Position numbers and translations under genes: made by a program
From: Duganella sp. BJB480
Lineage (GTDB): Bacteria > Pseudomonadota > Gammaproteobacteria > Burkholderiales > Burkholderiaceae_D
DNA length: 64,000 nt
Assembly (NCBI GenBank): GCA_003416985.1
Contig: QVIN01000001.1
Coordinates: 62,001-126,000, forward strand
Direction of reading: 5' to 3'
The notes under the pieces: generated by a model
Database searches by the model: none
The model's input: only the letters and a program-made list of their open reading frames with translations
Told to the model about the DNA's origin: nothing
In this document: positions 26,788-38,232 of the stretch, one piece after another
How the letters are laid out: the number at the start of each line of letters is the position of its first letter
Position numbering within the stretch: position 1 is the stretch's first letter

Positions 26788-29745
26788 CTATGCGCTGGCG
26801 TACATAGTGGGCAAGGTCAGGCGCACAAAGGCGCCGCCCTCGTCCCGGTTGCCCAGCTCCAGCGCCGCGCCGATGCGCGCCGCCCGCTCGCGCATGCCGA
26901 CCAGGCCCCAATGGCCGCTGCGGCCGCCTTGCGCCAGCGTCTCCTGCGCGATGCCCTTGCCGTTGTCGCTCACCTGCAGCGTCAGCCGCCGGGCGCCGTA
27001 GTCCAGCTCCACCTCGATGGCGCTGGCCTGCGCGTGGCGGAAGGCGTTGCAGATGGCCTCGCGGCCGATGGAGAACACCTCGTCGGCGGTGATGACGGGC
27101 AGGGTGTATGGTGCGCCTTTTTGATCGAGCCGGAAACTGGCCGAAAGTCCAGCCGCCAGCCGCTGGCCGAAGCGTTCCAGCGACTCGCCCAGCGTCTCGT
27201 TGTCGCGCAGCGGCGAGCGCAGGCCGCGCACCTCGTCGCGGCCCTCGACCAGCGCCTGCTCGATGTAGCCGATGCCGCGCTCCATGGCGGCGCGCGCCGG
27301 CAGCGCCGGCGGCACCTGTTCCATCGCCAGCTGCATCATCAGGATGGTGCCCTGCGCCTCCTGCAGGAAGGTGTCGTGCAGCGCGCGGGCGATGCGTTCG
27401 CGCTCGCTCAGGCGCTCGACGTGGCGCGCCTCGATCAGGCGCGCCATCTGCGCCAGCCGCCAGCGCCAGGCCGCCACCAGCGCCGCCGCCAGCGCCGCCG
27501 CGCAGATCAGCTTGAACCACAGGCTTTGCACGAAGGTCGGCGGGATCGTCACCGGCAGCGCCGCGCCCTCGGTGTTCCAGACGCCGTCCTGGTTGGCGGC
27601 GATGACCTGGAAGCGGTACTGGCCCGGCCCCAGGTTGGTGTAGAACGCCTCGCGCCGGTTGCCGGCCGGCTGCCAGTCGCGGTCCACGCCGTCGAGCCGG
27701 TAGCGGAAGGCGATCCGTCCCGGCATCGACAGGCCCAGCGCGGTGAAGCCGATGTGCAGGTTGTTGGCCCCCTGCGGCAGCGTCAGCGGCGCGTCGGCCG
27801 GGTAGGCCTTGCCGTCGCTCTCGACCGTGCGCAGTTCCACCAGCGGCGGCCTGGCGTCGCGGCGGATCCGGTCGGGCGCGATCAGCATGACGCCGTTGTA
27901 GCTCGACAGCCAGAGCTTGCCGTCGCTCGCCTCCACCATCGACGGGAACGGCCCGGTCGGCTGCACCGCGCCGGCCAGGCCGTCGTCCACGCCCAGCAGC
28001 TCGTAGGCGACCGCCGCGCCGCCGCGCAGGAACGGGCCCAGCTGCGCGGCGGCGATGTGGAAGGCGCCGTCGTGTCCGTGCAGCCACAGGTCGCCGCCGG
28101 CCGTCTCCACCACGCCGCTGATGCCGCGCAGCGGGTGGCCGTCGGCCATGCGCAGCGGCACGAAGCGCCGGCCGTCGTACAGCGCGGCGCCCAGTTCCCC
28201 CGCCACCCACAGGTGGCCGTTGCGCTCGGTCCCGCTCAGCACGTTGCCGACGGCCAGTCCCTGCGCCGCGCCCAGCACGGTGACGGCGCCGCCGTCGAGG
28301 ATGGCGACGCGGTTGTCCTGGTAGCCCGTCCAGACGCGGCCGCCGCGGTCGGTCCACATCGACAGCACGCGCGCGGCCGGCAGCCGCGCATCGTCGACGC
28401 GCGTCCAGGCGCCGTCGTGGTGGCGGAAGATGCCCAGGTTCAGGTAGCTGGCCCACCAGTCGCCGCCGCCGTCCTGGGCCAGCGTGCGCGTCAGCGGCGC
28501 GTCCTGGCGCGCCGCCGGCGGTGGCGCGATCAGCGTGCCGGGGCCGGGCAGCCAGATGCCGTGGTCGGTGCCCAGCGCCGGACGGCCGTCGCGGCCGGCG
28601 GCGGACGACAGGAAGAAGTACGGCGCGTGCTCGTATTGCCTGCCGTCGGCGTCCATCAGCCAGGAGCCGGCGCCGAAGCCGCTGACGCGGACCTTGCCGT
28701 CCGCGTCGGCCCGCAACGCCGGCGTGGCGATGTCCAGATTGCCCGGCAGCGGCGCCACGCGGTTGCGGCGGAACCGGTCCAGGCCGGCGACCGTGCCGAT
28801 CCAGACATTGCCGTCGCGGTCCTCGAAAAAGGTCTGCGGGCTCATGCCGCTCAGGCCCTGTTCCCGCGTGATGCGCTGGCGCGGATCGGGAAACACGTCC
28901 GGCAGCATGCGCTCGACCCGGTCCTCGCTCAGCAGCCACATGGTGCCGGCGCGGTCGAACCACATGCCGCTGCCGGGCAGTTCGGGACGGGCCGGCGGCT
29001 TGCCGTCCGGCGCGCGCTGCGACAGCCGGTAGTTGGCGTCGCTGCCGTTGGAGGCCCAGACGGTGCCGTCCGGCGCCGCCGCCAGCGACGACAGGCGGAT
29101 GTTGGCCGGGCTGGCCACCTGGTAGCGGCGCTCGCCCTGGCGGCGGTAGTAGACCGCGCGGTCGGTCGACACCCATTGCGTGCCGTCGCGGTCGAACAGC
29201 ACCTGCCACACCGACCTGGCGCCGGGGGCGAAGCCGCTGTCGGGGCCGACGCGCCGCCAGCGTTCGCCGTCGAGCCAGGCCAGGCCGCCGGCGCTGGTGG
29301 CCCACATGACGCCGTCCGGCGCGCGCGCGAAGCTGTAGGCGGCGCCGGGCGGGAAACCGTCGGCGGCGCCGTAGTGGCGCACCTGGCCGTCTTTGAACAC
29401 GCTGGCGCCGCCGAAGCGGTAGCCGACCCACAGCGCGCCGTCCGGCGCCGTGTACAGCGGCAGCACGATGGTCGACAGCAGCTTGCGGCCGCCGACCTGC
29501 TCGCGCCGTTCGAAGTTGAGGCCGTCGAAGCGGTACAGGCCGTTCGGCGTGGACAGCCACAGCCAGCCGTCCGGGGTTTGGGTGATGGCCTGGATCTGCG
29601 CCGGCGCGCCCTCGGCGGCGGTCCAGGCGTGGTGGCTGTATTCGCTCAGCAGGCGTGCGTGGCCAGCCACGGCGGCGGCCGGGCGCCACGCCGCCAGCAG
29701 CAGCGCGGCGGCCAGCAGCCAGGGGCGGCGCGGGCTAAAACTCAT
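26788..29745 (-). CDS. Large hybrid-free sensor histidine kinase with beta-propeller sensor and Y_Y_Y domain
   Basis: A 985-residue inner-membrane kinase. After a signal peptide, residues ~35-660 carry many two-component propeller repeats (WLWLSTPNGLYRFDG, NVWIGTVAGLDRF and similar), then a Y_Y_Y domain, a membrane helix at about 738-760 (LICAAALAAALVAAW), a HisKA_3 H-box at ~782 (ERERIARALHDTFLQ) and an intact ATPase domain (ICNAFRHA N-box, VSDNGKGI, GLVGMRERA). It should autophosphorylate. No LuxR-type response regulator is in the neighbourhood. It lies 18 nt after the PAS-kinase gene. Confidence 0.9.
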   Translation of the reverse strand: MSFSPRRPWLLAAALLLAAWRPAAAVAGHARLLSEYSHHAWTAAEGAPAQIQAITQTPDGWLWLSTPNGLYRFDGLNFERREQVGGRKLLSTIVLPLYTAPDGALWVGYRFGGASVFKDGQVRHYGAADGFPPGAAYSFARAPDGVMWATSAGGLAWLDGERWRRVGPDSGFAPGARSVWQVLFDRDGTQWVSTDRAVYYRRQGERRYQVASPANIRLSSLAAAPDGTVWASNGSDANYRLSQRAPDGKPPARPELPGSGMWFDRAGTMWLLSEDRVERMLPDVFPDPRQRITREQGLSGMSPQTFFEDRDGNVWIGTVAGLDRFRRNRVAPLPGNLDIATPALRADADGKVRVSGFGAGSWLMDADGRQYEHAPYFFLSSAAGRDGRPALGTDHGIWLPGPGTLIAPPPAARQDAPLTRTLAQDGGGDWWASYLNLGIFRHHDGAWTRVDDARLPAARVLSMWTDRGGRVWTGYQDNRVAILDGGAVTVLGAAQGLAVGNVLSGTERNGHLWVAGELGAALYDGRRFVPLRMADGHPLRGISGVVETAGGDLWLHGHDGAFHIAAAQLGPFLRGGAAVAYELLGVDDGLAGAVQPTGPFPSMVEASDGKLWLSSYNGVMLIAPDRIRRDARPPLVELRTVESDGKAYPADAPLTLPQGANNLHIGFTALGLSMPGRIAFRYRLDGVDRDWQPAGNRREAFYTNLGPGQYRFQVIAANQDGVWNTEGAALPVTIPPTFVQSLWFKLICAAALAAALVAAWRWRLAQMARLIEARHVERLSERERIARALHDTFLQEAQGTILMMQLAMEQVPPALPARAAMERGIGYIEQALVEGRDEVRGLRSPLRDNETLGESLERFGQRLAAGLSASFRLDQKGAPYTLPVITADEVFSIGREAICNAFRHAQASAIEVELDYGARRLTLQVSDNGKGIAQETLAQGGRSGHWGLVGMRERAARIGAALELGNRDEGGAFVRLTLPTMYASA

Positions 29746-29763
29746 CGGCGCGGCGGGCGGAGC

Positions 29764-30882
29764 TCAGGGGACCGGGATGGTGGCCGGCAGGTTCATGCGC
29801 AGCACGGTGCCGGCGCCGGGCAGGTGCGCCACCGCCAGCTCGCCGCCGAAGTCCGCCAGGCGGGCGCGGATGGCGCCCAGGTCGAGCGCGCCGCGCGCCG
29901 ACTGCGGCTCGCTCAGGCCGTCGCCGCTGACGACGATGGACAGCTGCTGCGGCCGCAGGTTGAGCGTGGCCTGCACGCTGCGGGTGCCGCTCTGTTCGCA
30001 CAGATAGCCCAGCGCCGTCAGCACGATGCCGTAGATGCCGGTGATCTGGCGCTGGTCCAGCGCGGCGCTGTCCTCCAGCAGCTCCAGCCGGCAGCGCAGG
30101 CCGTGGCGCCGCTCCAGTTGCTGCATCTGCCATTCGATGGCGGCCGACAGGCCCAGCTCCAGCGTGCGCGGATGCAGTTCGTTGATCAGTTCGCGCACCG
30201 CGAGGATGCTGGCGTCCAGCGTGCTCAGCGCCAGAGCGGTGCGCCGGTGCAGCAGCGGCTGGCGCGCGCGGGTGCGGTTGTGCAGCGCGGTCACGTCCAG
30301 CTTGAGCGCCAGCAGGTTTTGCGCCAGGTCGTCGTGCACGTCCTGGGCGATGCGGCGGCGTTCGCTTTCCTTGGCCGTGTGCTGGTGCTGGGACAGGGTC
30401 CGCAACTCGTGCAGCGACGACTTCAGCTTGCTCTCGGCGCGCTTGCGGTCGGTGATGTCGACGCACATGGCGATCAGCATCTTGGGCCGGCCCTGTGCGT
30501 CGTAGATCGGCTGCTTGTGGGTTTGCAGCCAGCGGTTTTCGCCGAGGCCGGCGTGCCACAGCTCTTCCTCGTAGACGACGTGCTTGCCGCTGTCGAAGGC
30601 GATGCGGTCGTGTTCGAGGAAGTAGGCGGTCTGCTCGGCCGGAAAGAAGGCGGCGCCGTCGTTGCCGCACATGGCGTCGAAGGGGATGCCCCACAGCGCC
30701 TCGCAGGCCGGGTTCATCAGCAGGACGTTCGATTGCGCGTCCTTGATGAACAGGGCCAGCGGCATGGCGCTCACCAGCTGGTGCAGATCGCCGTCGGCCG
30801 CCGCGCCGGCGCCGTCGCCCTGAACTCGGCTGAGCATGCTTTCAATATCCGATTTTCCCAGCGATTCGATCAGGTTTTTCAT
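29764..30882 (-). CDS. PAS-HisKA_3 sensor kinase with degenerate ATP-binding domain
   Basis: A 372-residue cytoplasmic protein. A PAS domain (about 35-150: LFIKDAQSNVLLMNPACEALWG) is followed by a HisKA_3 dimerisation domain with the phosphorylatable histidine in RRRIAQDVHDDLAQN. The ATPase domain is eroded: the N-box reads IYGIVLTALGYLCEQ with no asparagine-histidine pair, and the G1 region VSGDGLSEP lacks the usual DNG. It may accept phosphate rather than make it. It is followed closely by the propeller kinase and preceded by a PAS-only paralogue. Confidence 0.85.
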   Translation of the reverse strand: MKNLIESLGKSDIESMLSRVQGDGAGAAADGDLHQLVSAMPLALFIKDAQSNVLLMNPACEALWGIPFDAMCGNDGAAFFPAEQTAYFLEHDRIAFDSGKHVVYEEELWHAGLGENRWLQTHKQPIYDAQGRPKMLIAMCVDITDRKRAESKLKSSLHELRTLSQHQHTAKESERRRIAQDVHDDLAQNLLALKLDVTALHNRTRARQPLLHRRTALALSTLDASILAVRELINELHPRTLELGLSAAIEWQMQQLERRHGLRCRLELLEDSAALDQRQITGIYGIVLTALGYLCEQSGTRSVQATLNLRPQQLSIVVSGDGLSEPQSARGALDLGAIRARLADFGGELAVAHLPGAGTVLRMNLPATIPVP

Positions 30883-30931
30883 GACGGCGTAGGCAGTGGT
30901 CCGATACTCATATTCTAATGCTATTTTGCTG

Positions 30932-31387
30932 CTAGCCTTCAGTCCGTTTGCGGTCGGTGATGTCGACGCACATGGCGATCAGCATTTTGGGCCGGCCCTG
31001 CTCGTCATAGGTGGCCTGCTTGTGGGTTTCCAGCCGGCGGTTTTCGCCCCGGCCGGCATGCCACAGGTCTTCCTCGTAGACGGTGTACTCGCCGCTGTCG
31101 AAGGCGATGCGGTCGTGCTTGAGGAAGTACGCGGTTTGCTCGGCCGGGAAGAAGGCGGCGCCGTCGTTGCCGCGCATGGCCTCGAAGGGGATGCCCCACA
31201 GCGCCTCGCAGGCCGGGTTCATCAGCAGCACGCGCGACTGCGCATCCTTGATGAACAAGGCCGCCGGCATGGCGGCGATCAGCGCGTGCAGCTCGCCGTC
31301 GGGCGCGGCGTTGCCGATCTCGGTCTTGATACGGTTGAACATGCTGTCAATTTCCGATTTTCCCAGCGAGTCGATCAGGTTTGTCAT
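30932..31387 (-). CDS. Stand-alone PAS protein, partial tandem duplicate of the next gene
   Basis: A 151-residue protein almost identical in sequence and start (MTNLIDSLGKSEIDSMFNR) to the first ~150 residues of the PAS kinase at 29764-30882, then ending ITDRKRTEG and a stop exactly where the kinase continues with its HisKA_3 domain. The two PAS domains share long blocks such as LLMNPACEALWGIPF and GNDGAAFFPAEQTAYFL, also at DNA level. It looks like a recent partial tandem duplication. A stand-alone PAS protein could act as a decoy or sensor partner. Confidence 0.8.
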   Translation of the reverse strand: MTNLIDSLGKSEIDSMFNRIKTEIGNAAPDGELHALIAAMPAALFIKDAQSRVLLMNPACEALWGIPFEAMRGNDGAAFFPAEQTAYFLKHDRIAFDSGEYTVYEEDLWHAGRGENRRLETHKQATYDEQGRPKMLIAMCVDITDRKRTEG

Positions 31388-31474
31388 GGCGGTCCAAGGT
31401 AGTGGGTGTTGTCATATTCTAATGCCTTTTTCGCCAGATTGATCAATCCTTAAGGAAATAAAATTACGCCGGAC

Positions 31475-32200
31475 CTACCTGGACGCCGCGTCCAGCCTGG
31501 CCTCCAAGGCCTGCTTGTCGAACGCGGTGCCGGTGCGGGTGCCGTCGCTGAAGTAGATGGTTGGCGTGCCGGCCACGTGCAGCTTCTTGCCCAGCGCGAG
31601 GACTTGCTCGTTGGGTGTCGGGCAGGCGGCCGGCGCGGCCGGCGCCGCCTTGGCGTTGACGATCCAGTCGTGCCAGGCCTGGGCGCGGTTGGCGGCGCAC
31701 CAGATGTCCTTCGATTTGATCGCCGAGTCGTCCGACAGGATGTTCAGCAGGAAGGTGTAGATGGTGACGTTGTCGATGCCTTCCAGCGTCTGGTGCAGCT
31801 TGCGGCAGTACGGGCAGTTGGGGTCCTCGAACACCGCCATCACGCGCTTGCCGCTGCCCTTGACGGTCTTGATGGCGGTCTCCAGCGGCAGCTCGGAGAA
31901 ATGGATCGCGGCCAGCTGGTCGGCCCGGGCCCGCGTCAGGTCCTGGTAGTTGTTGGCGGTGTCGACCACCTTGCCGACGAACAGGTAGCGCGCGCTTTCG
32001 TCGGTGTAGAAGATGTCGCCGTTGGTGCTGATTTCGTACAGTCCGCCGTACGGCGTCTTGGTCACCGAATCGACTTTGATGTTGACGCCCAGGCGGGGCG
32101 TGATCAGGGCTTTGATGCGGGCTTCCGCTGGTGTTTCGGCGTTGGCGGCGGGCAGGGCCAGAAGGCTGGCTGCCAGCAGCAGCGCGGTGGTTTGCTTCAT
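31475..32200 (-). CDS. dsbC: Thiol:disulfide interchange protein DsbC
   Basis: A 241-residue periplasmic disulfide isomerase. Signal peptide ends near ANA (21). The N-terminal dimerisation domain is followed by the thioredoxin domain with CPYC at 129-132 (VFEDPNCPYC) and the cis-proline loop GTPTIYF near 211-217. A second cysteine pair (WCAAN and AACPT) is present, as in DsbC. It corrects disulfides in secreted proteins. It is the third gene after the NTF2-like and LifO genes, 24 nt behind lifO. Confidence 0.93.
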   Translation of the reverse strand: MKQTTALLLAASLLALPAANAETPAEARIKALITPRLGVNIKVDSVTKTPYGGLYEISTNGDIFYTDESARYLFVGKVVDTANNYQDLTRARADQLAAIHFSELPLETAIKTVKGSGKRVMAVFEDPNCPYCRKLHQTLEGIDNVTIYTFLLNILSDDSAIKSKDIWCAANRAQAWHDWIVNAKAAPAAPAACPTPNEQVLALGKKLHVAGTPTIYFSDGTRTGTAFDKQALEARLDAASR

Positions 32201-32224
32201 GCGTCGCGTTCCTGTCGGATGGGG

Positions 32225-33169
32225 TTATTCGATGCCGCTGGCGCGCGCGCGGATGCGCTCGCGCTCGTTGGGGAAGATCCGCGCCTGCAGTGCTTCAAGC
32301 TGGCGGCGGCGTGCGTCGGTGCCGGCGGCGGCGGTCAGCAGGGCGGCGTCGGCGCGGTAGCGCAGGTAGTGCGCGCGCCACGCGCGCTCCTCGCCGGCGG
32401 CGGCTTCATAGCTCTGTGTGGCGCGGGCCAGCAGTTCGCCGGTGTCGGTGTCGCGTGTCGCCACCCACGTGGCGTCGTGCAGGCGGCGCTCGCGCAGGGT
32501 GTTGGAATCGGGGTCGGCTTCGTTGCCGCCGCCAGCGCTTGCATCGGCGCGCGCGCGCAGGTCGGCCACCGCTTGCGCCAGTTCGGCGTCATCGGCGCCA
32601 AACCAGCGGCCGGCGATGGCCGGCCCGAACGTGCTCTGGCGCAGGCGCGCGCGCTGCTGCTGCCATGTCGCCAGCTGCTCGACCTGCTGTGCCGTGGGGG
32701 CGGACCCGGCGGCCAGGGCGATGCGCTGGCTTGCCAGTAGTTCGTCATGCGCGCGCATGTAGGCCGTGTAGCGGGCGGCCAGCGTCCCGGCCTGTTCGCC
32801 GGCGGCGCCGCTGACCTGCCGCTCCAGATGGGCGCGCAGTTGCGCGGCGCGCGCATCGAGGTCGGCGCCGTCGCCGCGCACCAGGAAGAACTCGAACAGC
32901 ACGCGCAACGGCGCATCCACCACCAGCTTGCCGCTGGCGTCGGTCGACAGCGAGGAGGGCGCGAGCTGATCGTCGAGCGGCAGTTCGCTTGGCTGGCGCG
33001 GGCCGCTGTTCCACCTGGCGAGGCCGAAGGTGTCGTGCGGCGCCGGCGCGACGGCCGGCGCCGCCGCCGGGGCAGGGCTGTCGCCGGCTGGCCAGTACCA
33101 CACCAGCGCCACGCCGGCCAGGACGGCGGCGCCCAGCCAGTAGCGTTCGCGGTGCAGGGACGTCGTCAT
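32225..33169 (-). CDS. lifO: Lipase secretion chaperone (lipase foldase) LifO
   Basis: A 314-residue membrane-anchored chaperone that folds secreted lipases in the periplasm. An N-terminal anchor helix at about 10-26 is followed by a Pro/Ala-rich linker and the helical foldase body: LFEFFLVRGDGADLD (near residue 110) resembles the conserved RxxFDY/F-type start of the domain, and LEALQARIFPNERERIRA at the end matches the family C-terminus. ATG 33169 is set by frame; an open frame upstream has no support. No lipase gene is adjacent. It lies between an NTF2-like gene and dsbC. Confidence 0.87.
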   Translation of the reverse strand: MTTSLHRERYWLGAAVLAGVALVWYWPAGDSPAPAAAPAVAPAPHDTFGLARWNSGPRQPSELPLDDQLAPSSLSTDASGKLVVDAPLRVLFEFFLVRGDGADLDARAAQLRAHLERQVSGAAGEQAGTLAARYTAYMRAHDELLASQRIALAAGSAPTAQQVEQLATWQQQRARLRQSTFGPAIAGRWFGADDAELAQAVADLRARADASAGGGNEADPDSNTLRERRLHDATWVATRDTDTGELLARATQSYEAAAGEERAWRAHYLRYRADAALLTAAAGTDARRRQLEALQARIFPNERERIRARASGIE

Positions 33170-33177
33170 GGCCGGCT

Positions 33178-33693
33178 TCAGTATTTCTTGTTGATTGCCG
33201 GCGCGGCCAGGTCGGAGCCCGGCACCGCCTTGCCGGCGCCGTCCACGGTGGCGGCATAGCGGGCAAGCACCTTCCAGGCCCCGTCCACCTGCTTCCATGT
33301 ATCGACCACGAACACCTGGCTGGGCAACGTGCTGTTTTTCGGCGCCGCGATCTTCCACATGAAGCTGACCACCGCCAGCTCGCCGTATTCGTGCACCGCC
33401 ATTTGTTCGATGTTCGATTCCAGCGCCGGCGCGGCGAACGCCTGCTGCTGCCATTCGGCGCGCGCGGTGGGGCGGCCGGGCACGGCGGCGCTGCGCAGTT
33501 CGAATTCGTCGGCGACGATTTTTTTCACGGCCTCGGCGTCGCGGTTGTGCACCGCGTCCAGCCAGTCGTTTTCCAGGGTGCTGAACAGTTGTACCGTGCG
33601 GGTGACGGTCGGCACCGTGCGCGGCGGCGCGGCGTGCGCCACGCTCTGCGCCAGGGCCAGCAAGGCCAGCCCGATCAATGATGTTTTTTGCAT
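33178..33693 (-). CDS. Secreted NTF2-like (DUF4440-type) protein
   Basis: A 171-residue exported protein with a signal peptide ending AHA (~21). The mature part has the NTF2-like layout: an opening helix (ENDWLDAVHNRDAEAVKKIVADEFEL), then a strand-rich region with VFVVDTWKQVDGAWKVLARY. It has no clear active-site residues. Such domains serve as scaffolds, immunity or ligand-binding units. It sits 8 nt upstream of lifO, so it may be part of the same secretion-related operon. Confidence 0.75.
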   Translation of the reverse strand: MQKTSLIGLALLALAQSVAHAAPPRTVPTVTRTVQLFSTLENDWLDAVHNRDAEAVKKIVADEFELRSAAVPGRPTARAEWQQQAFAAPALESNIEQMAVHEYGELAVVSFMWKIAAPKNSTLPSQVFVVDTWKQVDGAWKVLARYAATVDGAGKAVPGSDLAAPAINKKY

Positions 33694-33761
33694 GAACGTT
33701 CCAGTGGAAGGGACGCCGCCGCGATGCCCTGCGGCGGCTGGATCAGTTCAGATCGATTGTA

Positions 33762-34694
33762 TTACGGATAGTGCTGCGCGCACGCCTGGCTGGGCAGCAG
33801 CACCCAGTTCTGCTGGATCAGATACTTCATGGTGCCGAAGGTCTGGTTGTACTTGGCGCCGTTCGAGGCGGTGGCGGTGGTGCCGAAGTTCCATGCACAT
33901 TTGTCGCCGTTCTCCATGCCGCTTTGCGTCGAGTACCAGGCGTTGCCGTCCGGGTCGGTGACCGCCTCTTCCAGCTCATGCGAGAAGATGCTGGCCATGG
34001 CGTCCGCGCCCGGCGTGTTGTTCGGGCTCGGCGAGGTGGCGCCGCACGCCGACGCGCACTGGGTTTCCGGATTGCCGACAAAGGCGTACTTGATGTTCTG
34101 GCCGTTGAAGTTGGTGTTGGTGTGCCAGCCGCAGTACTGGGTGCAGAAGCCCGAGGTGGCGGTGGTGTTCTTGTCGGTCATCACGAAGTAGACCGCGTTG
34201 GAATCGAGCGGCAGCGCGCCGGAGCTGATGGCGCTGGTCACCACGGTCTGGATGTTGGCGTCGGTCAGCTTGCTGCCCAGCGTGCCGGCGTTGCTGGTGC
34301 TGCCGGCCAGCGTCACCTGGTTCACCACGTGGGTGTTGCTGGCGTTGTAGTAGGTGGTGTTGATGTTGAAGTAGGGCGAGCCGCCGATGTGCGAGGCGAT
34401 ATTGTTGAGCACGTTCTGCGACGCGCTGTCCCAGGCCGAGCCGTACCAGATGTAGTAGACCTTGGTCGGGGCCACCATGACCGGGCCGCCCTGGTAGGTC
34501 AGGTTGGCGCTGCGCTGGGCCTTCAGCGTGGCGGCGCGCTCGGGATGGCTCATCGAATCAAGGTCGAGCTCGCCCCAGCCCTTGCCGGTCGGCTTGAACA
34601 GGGAGTCCTTGTCTTCCTTGATCGTGCCGGCGTGCGCGGCGGTTACACAGGCCAGGCAGGCTGCCAGCATGGTCAGTTTGCGGCTGAATGTCAT
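33762..34694 (-). CDS. Secreted EXORDIUM/Phi_1-like protein
   Basis: A 310-residue secreted protein (signal peptide ending AHA, ~22). VYYIWYGSAW near residue 75 resembles the IWYG block of the phosphate-induced protein 1 (EXORDIUM) family; the C-terminal part holds SHELEEAVTDPDGNAWYS, also typical. A possible metal-binding HE pair lies in HELEE. There are several cysteines. In plants the family is linked to growth; the bacterial role is unknown. The N-terminal start MTFSRKL (34694) is preferred over the longer frame because of the signal peptide. Confidence 0.65.
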   Translation of the reverse strand: MTFSRKLTMLAACLACVTAAHAGTIKEDKDSLFKPTGKGWGELDLDSMSHPERAATLKAQRSANLTYQGGPVMVAPTKVYYIWYGSAWDSASQNVLNNIASHIGGSPYFNINTTYYNASNTHVVNQVTLAGSTSNAGTLGSKLTDANIQTVVTSAISSGALPLDSNAVYFVMTDKNTTATSGFCTQYCGWHTNTNFNGQNIKYAFVGNPETQCASACGATSPSPNNTPGADAMASIFSHELEEAVTDPDGNAWYSTQSGMENGDKCAWNFGTTATASNGAKYNQTFGTMKYLIQQNWVLLPSQACAQHYP

Positions 34695-35206
34695 GATGTC
34701 TCTCCAAAAGATGTGTCGTAAGGGTGTGCCACAAGGTTCAACTGCGTAAAGTCGTCCTGGAGGACGATCTGTTTTGTGCGTCGCCACGCGGATCTGCAGC
34801 CAGGCGCGGCGCGCACGCTTCCAACGCGTGCCTCGGCGGCACGCGTGAAATCGGGATGTATTCGGAGATGGGGGGCTCTAGAGCAAGAGCGCTGGGTGGG
34901 CCGGAGAGGGGCCAGACGGATGCAGCGGGCGACGGGTGCTCAACTTCATGGGTATCCTCCGGGTCAGATCTTGCCGCTTCGTTCCGCTCCGCGCTTTTGG
35001 CGCCGGCGGGAATCATTTATACCGATTCAACTTGTCGATCGGGTGTGATTAATTCTACTTAAAGCTTGCAAGTTGCCTGAGGACTTTCGTGCGGGGTGTC
35101 TGTAAATCCATACACTTTTCGGGAAAAATCCCCAATATCGCGGCGCTGAAAACCATCACTATTTGGCGGGATGGCGACCGGTGGTAGGTTTTTTTTCATT
35201 TCTTAA
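34695..35206. other. Gene-free stretch between the EXORDIUM-like gene and ppc, with two inverted repeats
   Basis: About 510 nt without a convincing gene; a minus-strand frame at 34738-35016 has low-complexity composition and no site, so I leave it out. Two inverted repeats stand out: TCGTCCT-GG-AGGACGA at 34752-34767 and ACGCGTGCC-5 nt-GGCACGCGT at 34824-34846 (9-bp arms, no T-run). They could be operator or transcript-end structures for the secreted-protein gene. The right half (about 35010-35200) is AT-rich with no motif I can name. Confidence 0.5.
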
Positions 35207-35241
35207 CAAAAAACGCCCCGGACCTTGCGGCGCGGGGCGTT
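35207..35241 (-). terminator. ppc terminator
   Basis: On the minus strand: a stem AACGCCCCG / CGGGGCGTT with a short loop (35212-35241) followed by a T-run (plus-strand A-run from about 35207). It begins about 18 nt after the ppc stop. Confidence 0.88.
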
Positions 35242-35258
35242 GTTTGGTGTGCGGCGGC

Positions 35259-38084
<2,826 letters not shown>

Positions 38085-38232
38085 GAGATAAGCCGCAAAG
38101 ATGTGAAAAGTCGGTGCAAAGGCTTGTGGCCCGGTTCTGCAAGAAGGTGAGCATGATAAAATTTGTGATCTTAAACACGCACGTGGTACTGGCCTGCGCC
38201 GGTCAGCGTCGGCTACAGCGAAAGAACTGGTT

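Noticed and set aside
26443..30918. A very long open frame (about 1,490 codons) on the plus strand opposite the kinases
   Set aside because: It is the GC-driven antisense shadow of the two kinase genes; its composition (His/Arg/Ala/Val runs) is not protein-like.
34738..35016. A possible small minus-strand gene upstream of the EXORDIUM-like gene
   Set aside because: Low-complexity Pro/Arg/Ala sequence, no ribosome-binding site, no domain.
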